Positions 62,737-64,000 of a stretch of 64,000 nucleotides of DNA are shown one piece after another. This DNA comes from Pseudoxanthomonas sp. CF125 (GTDB lineage Bacteria; Pseudomonadota; Gammaproteobacteria; Xanthomonadales; Xanthomonadaceae), in contig NZ_FNLD01000002.1 in the NCBI RefSeq assembly GCF_900104085.1, positions 124,001-188,000 on the forward strand, in the 5' to 3' direction. The stretch's first letter is position 1. Each line of letters begins with the position of its first letter. The notes below the pieces were generated by a model. The model was given only the letters and a program-made list of their open reading frames with translations, was not told the origin of the DNA and did not search any database. The position numbers and the translations under genes were made by a program.

Positions 62737-64000
62737 TCACTGCGATTTGAGCTGGATGGCCGGCGTGACCTGCATCGCGCTCCAAGCGGGCAGCAGCCCC
62801 GCCAGCAAGCTGGCGACGATGGCCAGGACCAAAGTCGTCACCAGCATCACCGGGTCCAGATGCGCCAGCGAGGCATAGTCGGACGGCTGCTGGCGTACGG
62901 CCCAAAGGCCCAGCATCGCCAGGCCGAGGCCCAGTATTCCTCCTGCGATCCCTATCGTTCCCGCCTCCACCAGGCATTGCATGAAGATGGCCCGGCGCGA
63001 TGCGCCGAGCGCACGCCGCACACCGATCTCGCTGCCGCGGCGCAGGAACTTGGCCAGCAGCAGGCCCACCGTATTCAACAGGCACACCAGCAGGAAGCCG
63101 AATGCCAGCCAGGTCTGCAGACGCACATCGCCCGGCACCACCTTGTTCTCATCCAGCCAGGTCATGACGTTGCTCAGGCGCGTATTGGTAGGCCGTTCGA
63201 AGCGGCCGGCCTTGCGCTGCTGGTCGGAATAGTTGATCAGGTACCGGCGATAGGCCGCTTCCTTCTCCGCGCTGTCCAACTGCACCCAGTACTGGATCCA
63301 CGCACAGGGCGCGTTGAGGCCGTTGGAACCTTCGGGGTCGTCGTTCGGCTCATCCCCCCAGCAGGTCATGTCGCCGCTGCTCCCCAATTTCAGCGCGCGT
63401 GAGGTCGAGAAGGGGATATAGACCTCCTCGCCTTCGCCGTAATGGCTCTGGGTGAGGTCGAAGAAGCGCGGCGTCGGACGCCACTTTTCGGTCACGCCGA
63501 TGATGCGGAACTCGTGCTCGTTGAGGCGGATGCTCTTGCCGACGCTGTTGCCGCCGAACAGCTTGTCGTTGAGGTCCTTGGTGATCACCGCCACCCGCTC
63601 GCGCGCCTCGTCCTCCTTCACTCCCCAGCCCTGGCCGTAGGCGAAAGGAACGTCGAACATGTCGAAGAAATCGCTGGACGTATAGCGCGATTCGACCGTG
63701 AAGGGGGTCATGCCCTGTTTCTCGGGCTGGATGGCCAGCCCGCCCGCCGACATCATCGCCTGACGGTCGCCGCGCTTGTCGCGCAGCAAGGCTTCGGAAT
63801 CGAAGCGCGTCATCTGGCTCTGGGGATCTTCGCCTGCGACGTAGCCATCCATCGTCGCCGGATCCATCTGCACGTAGAACAGCTTGCCGCTTTTCTGCGG
63901 TATCGGATCGCCGGACAGCACGTAGAACACGGTCAGTGTGGTCATGCTGGCGCCGATGCCCAGGGCGATCGCCAGCACCATCAGTGCGGTCAGCACCTTG
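62737..64000 (-). CDS. MacB/FtsX-like ABC transporter permease (5' end beyond window)
   Basis: 419 or more residues visible; the frame stays open past the window edge. An N-terminal helix (VLTALMVLAIALGIGASMTT) leads to a periplasmic core with FDMFDVPFAYGQGW and VITKDLNDKLFGGNSVG (MacB_PCD features), then FtsX helices with SEIGVRRALGASRRAIFMQC. A few N-terminal residues are missing. Paralogous to the following permease; together with the two-component genes they form a likely envelope-stress or peptide-response locus. Confidence 0.9.
   Translation of the reverse strand, partial: KVLTALMVLAIALGIGASMTTLTVFYVLSGDPIPQKSGKLFYVQMDPATMDGYVAGEDPQSQMTRFDSEALLRDKRGDRQAMMSAGGLAIQPEKQGMTPFTVESRYTSSDFFDMFDVPFAYGQGWGVKEDEARERVAVITKDLNDKLFGGNSVGKSIRLNEHEFRIIGVTEKWRPTPRFFDLTQSHYGEGEEVYIPFSTSRALKLGSSGDMTCWGDEPNDDPEGSNGLNAPCAWIQYWVQLDSAEKEAAYRRYLINYSDQQRKAGRFERPTNTRLSNVMTWLDENKVVPGDVRLQTWLAFGFLLVCLLNTVGLLLAKFLRRGSEIGVRRALGASRRAIFMQCLVEAGTIGIAGGILGLGLAMLGLWAVRQQPSDYASLAHLDPVMLVTTLVLAIVASLLAGLLPAWSAMQVTPAIQLKSQ

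Overview
This window looks like a chromosomal segment from a Lysobacteraceae (Xanthomonadaceae) gammaproteobacterium of the Pseudoxanthomonas/Lysobacter/Luteimonas type. The basis is high-GC codon use, many TonB/FtsX/MacB-type envelope genes, DUF3016, DUF1415, DUF2884 and DUF3037/HipA-like proteins typical of the family, a lipoyl-domain-bearing Lpd beside AceF, and several REP families (for example GTAGGAGCGACGTAAGTCGC) that are common there. The genus cannot be fixed from the sequence alone. No phage, IS transposase of the classical kind, CRISPR array, rRNA or canonical tRNA was found.

Layout. 0-8.6 kb: small conserved genes (DUF6630-like, a HipA-like kinase overlapping a DUF3037 gene, DUF3016, msrB, a CorA/ZntB transporter, a FrnE-type DsbA, an ABM monooxygenase) and tesA. 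8.6-13.7 kb: a YbbA/YbbP-type ABC exporter divergent from tesA, then a UbiB/AarF-family kinase. 13.8-17.3 kb: an RNA-repair module, rtcB plus slipin, preceded on the same strand by two tandem tRNA-like sequences and a CCA-ended minihelix. 17.6-20.1 kb: an overlapping rsmC-like/rsuA/HAD operon. 20.1-20.8 kb: a REP-associated tyrosine transposase (RAYT) between its own REP sequences. 20.8-25.4 kb: DUF1415, yajQ, an EamA exporter, small membrane and hypothetical proteins, ompW, a DUF1801 protein.

25.4-37.0 kb: a carbohydrate-utilisation locus. It has a LacI regulator, a GH65 phosphorylase fused to beta-phosphoglucomutase, a TonB-dependent receptor, an MFS transporter, an exported debranching-enzyme-like (alpha/alpha)6 protein and an exported HSL-family esterase. 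A palindromic operator abuts the -35 box of the GH65 promoter. The inferred flow is: outer-membrane uptake, periplasmic trimming and deacylation, inner-membrane import, phosphorolysis to beta-glucose 1-phosphate, and conversion to glucose 6-phosphate.

37.0-43.3 kb: small transporters, a DUF2884 lipoprotein-like gene, aceF and lpd of pyruvate dehydrogenase, an outer-membrane barrel, and a DUF2061 gene under a Fur-box-like palindrome. 43.6-51.1 kb: the complete atpIBEFHAGDC operon, with long inverted-repeat elements in four of its junctions and a strong terminator. 51.2-57.1 kb: a GtrA/GT-C membrane glycosylation pair, glmU, a small Cys-rich ORF, coq7, dinB-like and GNAT genes. 57.4-64 kb: a two-component system (sensor kinase and sigma-54 activator), two small exported proteins and two MacB/FtsX-like permeases, the last cut by the window edge.

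The observations most worth follow-up are the tRNA-like RNA cluster attached to the slipin-rtcB operon, the GH65-PGM/esterase sugar locus, and the link between a single RAYT and the dispersed REP families, including those inside the atp operon.
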